NCBI GenBank assembly: GCA_035529895.1
Contig: DATKVV010000008.1
Span: forward strand, 1-64,000
DNA from: JAUWKC01 sp035529895
GTDB lineage: Bacteria; Planctomycetota; Phycisphaerae; Sedimentisphaerales; Anaerobacaceae
Length of the DNA stretch: 64,000 nucleotides
Reading direction: 5' to 3'
Below the pieces are notes generated by a model. It saw only the letters and a program-made list of their open reading frames with translations. It ran no database searches and had not been told where the DNA came from. This document shows, one piece after another, positions 1 through 7,208 of this stretch (within the stretch, counting starts at the first letter, position 1; each line of letters opens with the position of its first letter). The position numbers were made by a program, and so were the translations under genes.

Positions 1-62
1 ACCAGTTCAACCAGTTGTATTCGTTCTTCACTTGTCAATTCTACTACATATTTCTTTTGCAT
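1..62 (-). CDS. IS630-family transposase, N-terminus (cut by window edge)
   Basis: The minus strand reads ATG at position 62 and stays open to the window edge, giving 20 residues that begin MQKKYVVELTSEERIQL. This is the typical start of IS630-type transposases, whose N-terminus is a helix-turn-helix DNA-binding region. A clear AAGGAG ribosome site lies at 71-76, nine bases upstream. The rest of the gene is outside the window, so intactness cannot be judged. The end of the element probably lies somewhere in 100-200, but no terminal repeat can be fixed from one end. Too short for the automatic ORF size limit, but start, SD and motif agree. Confidence 0.7.
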   Translation of the reverse strand, partial: MQKKYVVELTSEERIQLVEL

Positions 63-250
63 TTTGTGGTCTCCTTACCGACTTTTTTTATTCATATCGG
101 CAAAAAAACCACTATGCCTGCATCTTATAAGTTACAGACTAGTAGGTTGGTAAAGATTTTTTCCTACAGGAAAGGCAATTCTTATGCCACACCTACCTAC
201 AAACAACAGATGCACCCCCGGCACAGCATCTGTGAGCCGGCAGACAAGAG

Positions 251-269
251 CCCCACCCATAAGGCGGGG
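251..269 (-). terminator. Hairpin downstream of the DegP gene
   Basis: On the minus strand CCCCGCC and GGUGGGG form a seven-pair stem (one G-U) with a five-base loop. The stem is better in the minus orientation than in the plus orientation, which fits the end of the protease transcript about 30 bases upstream. No strong T-run follows, so termination strength is uncertain. Confidence 0.45.
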
Positions 270-298
270 TCATAAACGGTTTGATTTTTTGCGCGATT

Positions 299-1777
299 TT
301 ATTTTGGCACTTTCAGCACCACGAGCTGGCTGTAGGTTCCATCGCTGACTACAAGCAGGACTCTTCCGGCCTTGGCGGCCTTTTCCATAGCCTCGTTAAA
401 CTCTTTCGTGTTTTTGACAGGCTTGCGGTCCACTTCCGTAATGAGCATTCCGGCGGCGATACCCTTGCGCGCAGCTTCGGAGGCAGGCTCAACGGAACCG
501 ACAAGAACGCCCGTCTGGTCCTTATAACCAAGACGCTCAGCCAAATCAGGCGTAAGGTTTTGCACTACAAGACCCAACTGCTTCACGGTGTCGGCGGCGG
601 CGGTGGTGGTCTGTCCTTCTGAGGAACGCTCGCCGAGTTCGGCAGTGATTGTTCTCCTTTTGCCGTTGCGAATAATAAGCATTTTTACCGTTGTACCGGG
701 CTTGAGCATCGCCACACGGTTCTTCAGGTCATTAGCCTTTTCGACCTTCTCACCGTTAAGTTCGATGACAACGTCGTACCGTTCGAGGCCGGCCTTTGCA
801 GCCGCAGAGTCGTCGAGAACCTGCGTGATTACAGCCCCTCTCGTATCCTCAAGGCCCAACGACGCCGCTAGGTCCGAGTCGACGTCGTCGATAAGAACTC
901 CAAGGACGCCACGCACAATGGGTTCGCCCTTAATCAGCTTGTTATAAACGAATTTGGCCATGTTGATGGGGATGGCAAAACCAATACCGATGTTCCCGCC
1001 GGGGCCGATGGTTGCAGTGTTGATTCCGACTACCTTTCCATCGAGATTAAGCAGAGGCCCTCCGGAATTACCGGGGTTTATGGCGGCATCGGTCTGAATA
1101 AAATCCTCAAGCTCGGCCAGGCCTATCCGGCTTCTGCCTTTGGCGCTAACGATGCCAGCGGTAACTGTGTGGCTCAGGCCGAACGGATTGCCAATTGCAA
1201 TTACCCATTCGCCGACTTCGAGGGTGTCGGAGTCGGCCAGCTCCAGGGCGTGGAGGTTGCGCTCTTCGATTCTGATAACAGCAACCTCGGTATCGGGGTC
1301 GGTGCCGATTACCTTCGCTTCAGCTTCCCGGCCGTCGGCGAGTTTGACCGTGATGTCCTCGGCATCCTTGACGACGTGGTTATTTGTGAGTATATAGCCA
1401 TCGGATGAGACGATGAAGCCGGAGCCCTGTACCGGCCGGTAAGATTTTCGCTGGGGCACGCGCCGCTGACGGAAACCGCGCCCGAAGAAACGTTCGAAAA
1501 AGTCTTCATCGAACTGGTCGCCGAACGGCCACTCAGGCATTACTGAGTATTCCTGCGTGACGACCTGGTTTGCCCTGATTCCGACCACGGCGGGCGAAGC
1601 CTGCTCTGCAATCTTGGCAAAGGCCTTACCGACCTGCCGCAATATTTGCAGGCTGTCTGTATCCTTGTCTTGCGCAGCAGCCTGCAACGGGCCAATAAGG
1701 AGCATGAATATAAGTAAACTTGTGATTACGTAATACTTTGATACCGTCTTATTTGATTTGAAAACGCACGTCGGCAT
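299..1777 (-). CDS. DegP/HtrA-type periplasmic serine protease with two PDZ domains
   Basis: 492-residue exported trypsin-like protease/chaperone of the DegP/DegQ family, acting on misfolded envelope proteins. Residues 1-35 form a signal peptide ending near QAAAQ. The protease core runs to about residue 320, with His134 in TNNHVV and Ser238 in NPGNSGGPL, followed by two PDZ domains (about 325-410 and 430-490). The third triad position, normally Asp in the D-P-x-x-D-I/V-A motif, is Glu164 here (DPDTEVAVI). The start was set at 1777 because GGAGG lies eight bases upstream; a longer reading frame begins 35 codons earlier without a ribosome site. It is divergent from the sigma-factor operon. Family assignment is secure; full proteolytic activity is less certain because of the Asp-to-Glu change. 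Confidence 0.93.
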   Translation of the reverse strand: MPTCVFKSNKTVSKYYVITSLLIFMLLIGPLQAAAQDKDTDSLQILRQVGKAFAKIAEQASPAVVGIRANQVVTQEYSVMPEWPFGDQFDEDFFERFFGRGFRQRRVPQRKSYRPVQGSGFIVSSDGYILTNNHVVKDAEDITVKLADGREAEAKVIGTDPDTEVAVIRIEERNLHALELADSDTLEVGEWVIAIGNPFGLSHTVTAGIVSAKGRSRIGLAELEDFIQTDAAINPGNSGGPLLNLDGKVVGINTATIGPGGNIGIGFAIPINMAKFVYNKLIKGEPIVRGVLGVLIDDVDSDLAASLGLEDTRGAVITQVLDDSAAAKAGLERYDVVIELNGEKVEKANDLKNRVAMLKPGTTVKMLIIRNGKRRTITAELGERSSEGQTTTAAADTVKQLGLVVQNLTPDLAERLGYKDQTGVLVGSVEPASEAARKGIAAGMLITEVDRKPVKNTKEFNEAMEKAAKAGRVLLVVSDGTYSQLVVLKVPK

Positions 1778-1903
1778 CTTTTTGACCTCCCAAATCGTTT
1801 TAGATACCCGGATCGGCTGCAACGCCGGCAGCTTGACAGCTAAAATTACCAACCCACTTTTATACGATTTTAACAGCGGCAAGTTCGCGAAGCCAATCTT
1901 TTT

Positions 1904-1933
1904 TTGACAAACATACGGGAAAGCTCATATAAG
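1904..1933 (+). promoter_or_regulatory. Sigma70-like promoter for the sigma/LepB operon
   Basis: TTGACA at 1904-1909 and TATAAG at 1928-1933 are separated by 18 bases. The transcript would have a leader of about 220 bases before the ECF sigma gene at 2157. No terminator or riboswitch fold was recognised in that leader. Confidence 0.55.
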
Positions 1934-2156
1934 GCACGCGCTCCAAACCAATGAGGCCGACCTTATTGCCAAATTTTGTGCCGGATGTCTATATTAGCTG
2001 ATGCAGCACCCTGCAGGCGCTTATGCCTTGTGCCCGCACCGGTTACACCCAGTCAGACGATACCGGAAAAGTGCGGGTAAATTTGTGTGGAACTTTGCCC
2101 CTTGTCAGTTGTATAACAAGACAGGAGTACTTGCCGCTAAGTCGGACCATATATAA

Positions 2157-2699
2157 ATGGCACTGGAAACAGAGGTTATACGCCGGATACTGGAAGGCGA
2201 TATTGAATCGTTCAGATTTTTGCTGGAAAGGTACGAAAAGCCGGTCATCAGCATGATAAGAAGCATAACTGATGACAGGGAATCGTGTGAGGACATCGCC
2301 CAGGATGTATTCTTCACAGTTTATAAGAAACTGGCGTCTTTTGACCCCGCCCGCAGTGATTTTTCGACGTGGCTGTTTACTATTGCCAGGAACAAAAGTC
2401 TGAATGCACTAAAGAAAAAGAGAGTATTTTCGGCGAGTGAATTGCCGGAAAGAACCGACCAGACGAACCCATCGGACTGTTTGACCCAAAAGGAACTTTT
2501 CGAGAGGCTGGACGGGGAATTGCAGGTCCTGCCTTCCAGACAGAGGCGAGCCTTTGTCATGGCTGAAATTGAGAAATTGTCGTACGAACAGATTGCGCAG
2601 ATTGAAGGTGCAAGGCTCGGGACAATCAAGTCAAGAATCAACAGAGCCAAAAAGAAGCTGCGCTCGGCTCTCGCAGAGCTTGATGGAGAAGCTGTATGA
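2157..2699 (+). CDS. ECF-type RNA polymerase sigma factor
   Basis: 180 residues, the normal size of an extracytoplasmic-function sigma factor. Region 2 is visible around residues 25-90 (CEDIAQDVFFTVYKKL, then FSTWLFTIARN) and region 4 around 125-175, with the helix-turn-helix LSYEQIAQIEGARLGTIKSR. It would redirect RNA polymerase to a specific promoter set. The stop overlaps the start of the next gene (ATGA), followed by a signal peptidase gene, so the three are one translationally coupled operon. The regulator's signal is unknown. The ribosome site is weak; ATG at 2157 is the first good start for region 2. Confidence 0.92.
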   Translation: MALETEVIRRILEGDIESFRFLLERYEKPVISMIRSITDDRESCEDIAQDVFFTVYKKLASFDPARSDFSTWLFTIARNKSLNALKKKRVFSASELPERTDQTNPSDCLTQKELFERLDGELQVLPSRQRRAFVMAEIEKLSYEQIAQIEGARLGTIKSRINRAKKKLRSALAELDGEAV

Positions 2700-2950
2700 A
2701 AAGTGAAGAGATTTACCATGCCTGGAAAGAGCAAAAAAGCCGGGTTGAGGTTGGCGCCGACTTTTGCGACAGTGTGATGGACCAGATATATAGATATGAG
2801 GGGGGGAAAAAAATGTCACTGTTCAAAAGCTATCGGCTTATTGAGGTGGTATCTGCATATCCCGTCGCAAAGGCGGCGGTGATTGCAGCAGGTGCTTTGA
2901 TAGGTCTGGGCAGGGTTGCGTTTATGGTTCACATATTGCTTTTTACATGA
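2696..2950 (+). CDS. Small membrane protein, possible anti-sigma partner
   Basis: 84 residues with a soluble N-terminal half and one hydrophobic segment at about 55-80 (AKAAVIAAGALIGLGRVAFM). It has no zinc-finger motif (no H-x3-C-x2-C), so it is not a standard ZAS anti-sigma factor. It starts four bases before the sigma-factor stop and its own stop overlaps the next reading frame. Position immediately after an ECF sigma gene is the only reason to suspect an anti-sigma role; no family was recognised. Confidence 0.7.
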   Translation: MKSEEIYHAWKEQKSRVEVGADFCDSVMDQIYRYEGGKKMSLFKSYRLIEVVSAYPVAKAAVIAAGALIGLGRVAFMVHILLFT

Positions 2951-2964
2951 CAGAGGAGATGAAA

Positions 2965-3906
2965 ATGTCTGAAGCGACGACGAACGTTAAAAACAGAAGG
3001 CATTCGTGGCTGGCGGTTATGCTCTCTTTGATTATGCCCGGCCTTGGGCACATATATTGCGGCAGAATAGTAAAGGGATTAGTCCTGGCCTTCCTTTCGG
3101 GCATACTCGTCCCGGTTATTTTTGGCGCTTTGTCGGTAAGCCGTTCTTCTGTTCACATGGTGGTCATGATCCCGGCATTGCTTGCATATCTGGCGGTATG
3201 GCTTATTGCAATCATTGACTCATGGTATACGGCAAGACACACAGCCAGCGCTTACATACTCAAGGACTATAACAGGTGGTACGTATACGTGATTCTGTTG
3301 GCGATGAGTATGGCGGGCTCGACCCAAATATCTTTTAATATCCGGTCAAGCCTTCTTGAAGCATTCCGCATTCCCAAGAGCGCAGGTTCAATGTATCCAA
3401 CTATTGCGCCCGGGGATAGATTTCTGGCAAACAAAATCGGTTACCGGAACACCGACCCCAAGATAGGTGATGTAGTGGTTTTTGTCTGTCCGGAGAACCG
3501 GCGCTGGAACCACGTCAAAAGGGTGGTTGCAGTGGCGGGTGATACGGTCGAAATGAAAGACAACGACTTGTACATAAACGGGCAAAAACTTGAAGGGACG
3601 AGCTTGGGCAGGACGGCACTCCAAACGGAGAAAAAGAAGGTCGAGGGGGAAGTCTTTCTTGAAAAAAACAGCGACGCGAAATACAGAATCTTTTTATCCG
3701 ACGCGGATGACAGCAACGACCGCAAGATTGCCGACCTTGAGCGAATAACGGTTCCCGAACACCACTGCTATGTCATCGGTGATAATCGCAACAGCTCGTG
3801 TGACAGCAGGCATTACGGCCCCGTCAACATGGGATTAATCAAAGGCAGGGCCGACTATCTGTACTGGCCTGCCAAAGGCTGGGAGGGATTTGGAAGAATC
3901 AAATAG
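2965..3906 (+). CDS. lepB: Signal peptidase I with an extra N-terminal membrane domain
   Basis: 313 residues. Signal peptidase I removes signal peptides of exported proteins at the outer face of the inner membrane. The S26 catalytic part starts near residue 135: Ser142 in GSMYPTIAPGD, Lys185 in NHVKRVVAVAGD, and box E in VIGDNRNSSCDSRHYGPV. In front of it are about 130 residues with three to four hydrophobic helices, beginning with PGLGHIYCGRIVKG, which looks like a TM2/DUF5683-type module rather than the usual one or two anchor helices. The start at 2965 was chosen over 2947 because GAGGAG lies six bases upstream. It is the last gene of the sigma operon, so secretion capacity may be under that sigma factor's control. 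Confidence 0.92.
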   Translation: MSEATTNVKNRRHSWLAVMLSLIMPGLGHIYCGRIVKGLVLAFLSGILVPVIFGALSVSRSSVHMVVMIPALLAYLAVWLIAIIDSWYTARHTASAYILKDYNRWYVYVILLAMSMAGSTQISFNIRSSLLEAFRIPKSAGSMYPTIAPGDRFLANKIGYRNTDPKIGDVVVFVCPENRRWNHVKRVVAVAGDTVEMKDNDLYINGQKLEGTSLGRTALQTEKKKVEGEVFLEKNSDAKYRIFLSDADDSNDRKIADLERITVPEHHCYVIGDNRNSSCDSRHYGPVNMGLIKGRADYLYWPAKGWEGFGRIK

Positions 3907-3907
3907 T

Positions 3908-3933
3908 AAAAAACCCCGGCTTGAATCCAGGGG
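3908..3933 (-). terminator. Intrinsic terminator of the aminotransferase operon
   Basis: On the minus strand a stem of CCCC-GG paired with CC-GGGG, with one bulged base and a seven-base loop, is followed by six T residues. The T-run only follows the hairpin in the minus orientation, so it ends the DUF1015-aminotransferase transcript. It abuts the lepB stop codon, which is convergent. Confidence 0.7.
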
Positions 3934-3982
3934 CTAAGTTTAACGCGTCCTTTTCTGGAATCGAAACATCGACTACAGTCTC

Positions 3983-5071
3983 TTATCCGATTTCGTCATC
4001 GATCCAGCCGGTTAGTTCTTTAATCTCGTCGAGAGTTATATCCCCCATGTGAGCGATGCGGAAGGTTTCCTCTTTAAGCTTGCCGTAGCCGTTTCCAAAG
4101 ACGGTATTATGCTTTTTCTGTATGGCGTTAATCACCTCGCCGACGTTGATACCGCGTGTGTTTTTCACCGCTGTAAGGGTATTGGAAGCATATTGTTCCT
4201 CACAGAAAAGGCCGAATTTCTCTTTCGCCCAGGCCCTTGTGAAATCACCCATTTCCTTATGCCGCTGCCAGACCTTGTCCATACCTTCGGCCAGCAGCTT
4301 GTGGCACTGGTAGTTCAGGGCCATAATGTGAGGGATGCTCGGCGTCGTCGGGGTCTGGCTCTTTTCATTCGATTTTGCAAAGCCCTGAAAGTCGAAGTAA
4401 TAGCCGCGGCCGGGGACAGCCTTGCTTTTACCCAGCGCCCGGTTACTGACCGCGACGACTGCCAGGCCCGGCGGAATTGCAAAGGCTTTCTGCACCGACG
4501 CAAGCACCACATCCCAGCCGAGCTCGTCGAAATGCAAGGGCAGGCCGACCATAGCACTCACAGCATCCACAAAAACCAGCACATCGGGATATTTCTTCTT
4601 CATCATTTCGGCGGTTTCGTAGAGCGGATTCATCAGGCCGGTGCTGGTTTCGTTGTAGATAAGTGTGACCGCGGCGTAGTTGCCCGTTGCGAGTCTTTCG
4701 TCAACCATTTCGGTCAGAACGGGCCTGCCCCAATCGACCTTTAGCTCGTCAACGTTCCTGCCGCACGCTCTGGCAACGTCGGCCCACTTGTCACTGAAGG
4801 CCCCGCAGCAGGTGCACAGGAGGGTTTCATCGAAACCGACGCAGTTGCGGACAGCCGCCTCCCAGCCGCCGGAACCCGAGGACGTGAAGAGGAAAACGTT
4901 TTGCCGGGTAAAGAGTATTTTTTTGAGCATATCGACCGTCTCGGCCTGCAACTGAGCGTACTCTTTGCCGCGATGGGCCAGTGTCGGGCGCGCCAGCTCC
5001 TGGAGGACGTCGTCGTTGACCTTTACCGGTCCCGGGATAAACAATCTCGGCGGGTTTTTCCAATCTACCAT
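3983..5071 (-). CDS. Class V aminotransferase (serine-pyruvate/alanine-glyoxylate type)
   Basis: 362 residues, a full-length fold-type I PLP enzyme of the class V group. The PLP lysine is Lys195 in ASVQKAFAIPPG, preceded by the Asp of VFVDAVSAM that contacts the pyridine nitrogen; the N-terminal FIPGPVKVND and LAHRGKEY motifs are typical of the alanine-glyoxylate/serine-pyruvate/archaeal-type SerC branch. The gene follows a DUF1015 gene by 27 bases with an AGGAG site, so they are co-transcribed. DUF1015 genes often accompany serine-biosynthesis genes, so this may act as an alternative phosphoserine aminotransferase, but the sequence alone does not separate that from alanine-glyoxylate aminotransferase. 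Confidence 0.9.
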   Translation of the reverse strand: MVDWKNPPRLFIPGPVKVNDDVLQELARPTLAHRGKEYAQLQAETVDMLKKILFTRQNVFLFTSSGSGGWEAAVRNCVGFDETLLCTCCGAFSDKWADVARACGRNVDELKVDWGRPVLTEMVDERLATGNYAAVTLIYNETSTGLMNPLYETAEMMKKKYPDVLVFVDAVSAMVGLPLHFDELGWDVVLASVQKAFAIPPGLAVVAVSNRALGKSKAVPGRGYYFDFQGFAKSNEKSQTPTTPSIPHIMALNYQCHKLLAEGMDKVWQRHKEMGDFTRAWAKEKFGLFCEEQYASNTLTAVKNTRGINVGEVINAIQKKHNTVFGNGYGKLKEETFRIAHMGDITLDEIKELTGWIDDEIG

Positions 5072-5098
5072 AGTTATCCACTCCTACGCAATAAGAAG

Positions 5099-6409
5099 TC
5101 ACAGTTTGCTAATTGTCAAACCTGTATACACCTTCGGATAAAAGTAAGTTGACTTTTGCGGCATTCTTTCACCCTGTTCGGTTACCATTTGTATCTGCTC
5201 TATTTTAGTCGGGTTCATGAAGAAGGCAGCCTGTTTTTGCCCGGCGTCAACTCGGGCAATCGAATCGTTGACGGCATCGCTGGTATCTTTGACGTACTGG
5301 ACGTTGCTCCCGGCCGCCAGCTCCTTCTCGCCGATGCCCAACAATTCTTCGAGAATCAGCTTGTGAAGCACAGGGACATCAAGCGACCTCCAGGCGCGAC
5401 TCTTTTCCGGCGCGGCCTTGTCCATGGCTTGTCTGTTCTTCAAAACGGCTACATAGAACGCACCGCTGCCGCCGTAAATCCCGAAGGCATTTCTGTTGTC
5501 ATCGTGCTCTGCTTTCATTTGGGCGAGCATTTTTTGCCGGGCGTCCGTCCTGGTCTGCGGCGAGTCAAAATGATACTCGGTAACCTCGAAGTTTTCCTTA
5601 AGGTCTGAAAGCATTTTTTTGAAATCGAAAGAATCCAAGCTGTTTACGAGACGATGTGTGGCTAAAATCACCAGCCCCTCGTGGCGGATGTTGGTAAAGG
5701 CGAGCATTTGATACCTGGCTGCCGGGTCGCTGCTCTCTTTGGAGTAGGTCAGACCCGTCGTGTAGCGGTGATGGCCGTCGGCTATAATACAGCTTTTATC
5801 CGCCATCATTTGTGCAATCGCGTCAATATCTTCTTTGGCCGTTATTGCAAAGAGCCGGTGGCGCACGCCCTGGTCGTCAACGAAGTCAATAAGCGGTTTG
5901 CGCCCGGCGGCGTTTTCAATGATTTTCTCAGCGACGTTGCGCTCATCCTCGTAAAGCATAAAAACCAGCCCGAACCTGGCGCCGGTTGCCCTCTTGAGCT
6001 TGAGGCGGTCAATCAAAGGCTCGTTGAGAATCTGTTCGTGCGGCCTGACTACATCGCCGAATTCCTCGAGCTTGCCCAAAGCAACGAAGCTGAATCGCTG
6101 ATAGTACGTGCCCGCCACCTGGAAGTCCTGGACATAACCGTAGATAGTATCGGCCGAATCCTGCTTCAAGACGCCCTTTTCTATCCAGCTCTTAAGATAC
6201 GCGGCGGCTCTTGTGTACTGGTTGTTGCCGGCATCGTCAGCAGGGGTCGTCTTACCCTTTGTTATCCGCACAATGTTGTATTCGCTTTTTTGGTAGAGCT
6301 GCTCTTGCTCGGCATCGCTTATAACGTCATAAGGCGGAGCGATGCAACTGCCGACATTGCCGACGACACTTTCATCAAACCTGTATGCCCTCAACGGCCT
6401 AATTTCCAT
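5099..6409 (-). CDS. DUF1015 family protein
   Basis: 436 residues starting MEIRPLRAYRF and containing CIAPPYDVISDAEQ and IADGHHRYTTGLTY, which are the hallmark motifs of DUF1015. The full length is normal for the family. The biochemical role is not established; the family is recurrently found beside serA/serC-like genes. Here it is first in a two-gene operon with the class V aminotransferase. The conserved His-His-Arg cluster suggests a phosphate- or nucleotide-binding site, which is only an inference. Confidence 0.9.
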   Translation of the reverse strand: MEIRPLRAYRFDESVVGNVGSCIAPPYDVISDAEQEQLYQKSEYNIVRITKGKTTPADDAGNNQYTRAAAYLKSWIEKGVLKQDSADTIYGYVQDFQVAGTYYQRFSFVALGKLEEFGDVVRPHEQILNEPLIDRLKLKRATGARFGLVFMLYEDERNVAEKIIENAAGRKPLIDFVDDQGVRHRLFAITAKEDIDAIAQMMADKSCIIADGHHRYTTGLTYSKESSDPAARYQMLAFTNIRHEGLVILATHRLVNSLDSFDFKKMLSDLKENFEVTEYHFDSPQTRTDARQKMLAQMKAEHDDNRNAFGIYGGSGAFYVAVLKNRQAMDKAAPEKSRAWRSLDVPVLHKLILEELLGIGEKELAAGSNVQYVKDTSDAVNDSIARVDAGQKQAAFFMNPTKIEQIQMVTEQGERMPQKSTYFYPKVYTGLTISKL

Positions 6410-6635
6410 CGCGACTTACCCTAAACGGTATCATGGTCACAGCAACATCAGGCTCCACGCTATCTTTAGAGGCCTGCAAGAACAATAAAGGCTCATACAC
6501 TATTGGAAAGACACACGAATGTCAAGCAGTTGAGTTTGCAACTTTGCCGTCAATGACTGCACCAGAAGCCGAACGGCCCCACGGGAGCCACGGCGTGTTC
6601 GCCGACAGCTCCACAGGCGCCGGCGCCCTGCGCAA

Positions 6636-6989
6636 CTAACCGGGCAGAGCAGGCTGGGGCGACGGGGCCTGTGTAAAGACGTCAAAAGCCGGACCGAACT
6701 GGGCCAAGTAATGCAGGGAGTACGCCCTCATAAAGGCCAGCAGCGGCAGCAGCAGCACTGTGCCGAGGTATGGTATGGCAAGTAAGAAAAACCCGCAACA
6801 GCAGGTCAGCAAGCCGAAAGCCACAACAATGGCGCTGGTCGCGGCTGCGATTAATATCTGGAAAAGAATGTAGAGGGTGAATCTGCCCGCGTTGGCTGAA
6901 AGCAGTCCACGAAACTGCCTCCACCCTTCGAGACACGTGGACCCACGAAGGTACATAGTCGGGACCACAAAATCGTGCGTAAACTTCCT
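6636..6989 (-). pseudogene. C-terminal remnant of a planctomycete-type membrane protein
   Basis: An open frame without a plausible start reads KFTHDFVVPTMYLR, then two hydrophobic helices (about FTLYILFQILIAAATSAIV and GFFLLAIPYLGTVLLLPLL), then YLAQFGPAFDVF. I recognise this as the C-terminal third of a family of larger membrane proteins found in planctomycetes. An in-frame TGA at 6990-6992 precedes it, and the transketolase promoter region follows immediately, so the N-terminal two thirds are missing. It may instead be a short functional protein from the GTG at 6968, but no ribosome site supports this. Confidence 0.6.
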
Positions 6990-7208
6990 TCAGAAGCAGT
7001 ACTGCCGGCAAATATAGTGAATCTATATATGTCTTGGCAAGAAAAATTGGCCGAAGGGCCCGCAAGGCCGGGGGAAGGCTCTGCAGGAAATGCGCAAGCC
7101 CTTGGGCAAGAACGACAAAATGCTTGCTAAAGTGGGGCTTGGCCGGTATCGTGGTGGGTTCGAATTCTATCGAGAAGGCTGTTAAGAAGTTTTTATAAGG
7201 AATTTACA

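Noticed and set aside
7155..7175. GGTTCGAATTC resembling a tRNA T-loop
   Set aside because: The flanking bases cannot form the five-pair T stem and no acceptor stem or anticodon arm fits.
7090..7205. Short open frames before tkt (31 codons from 7090; a second frame ending EKAVKKFL at about 7198)
   Set aside because: Too short, no ribosome site, and no family match; together they might be a frameshifted gene end but the evidence is thin.
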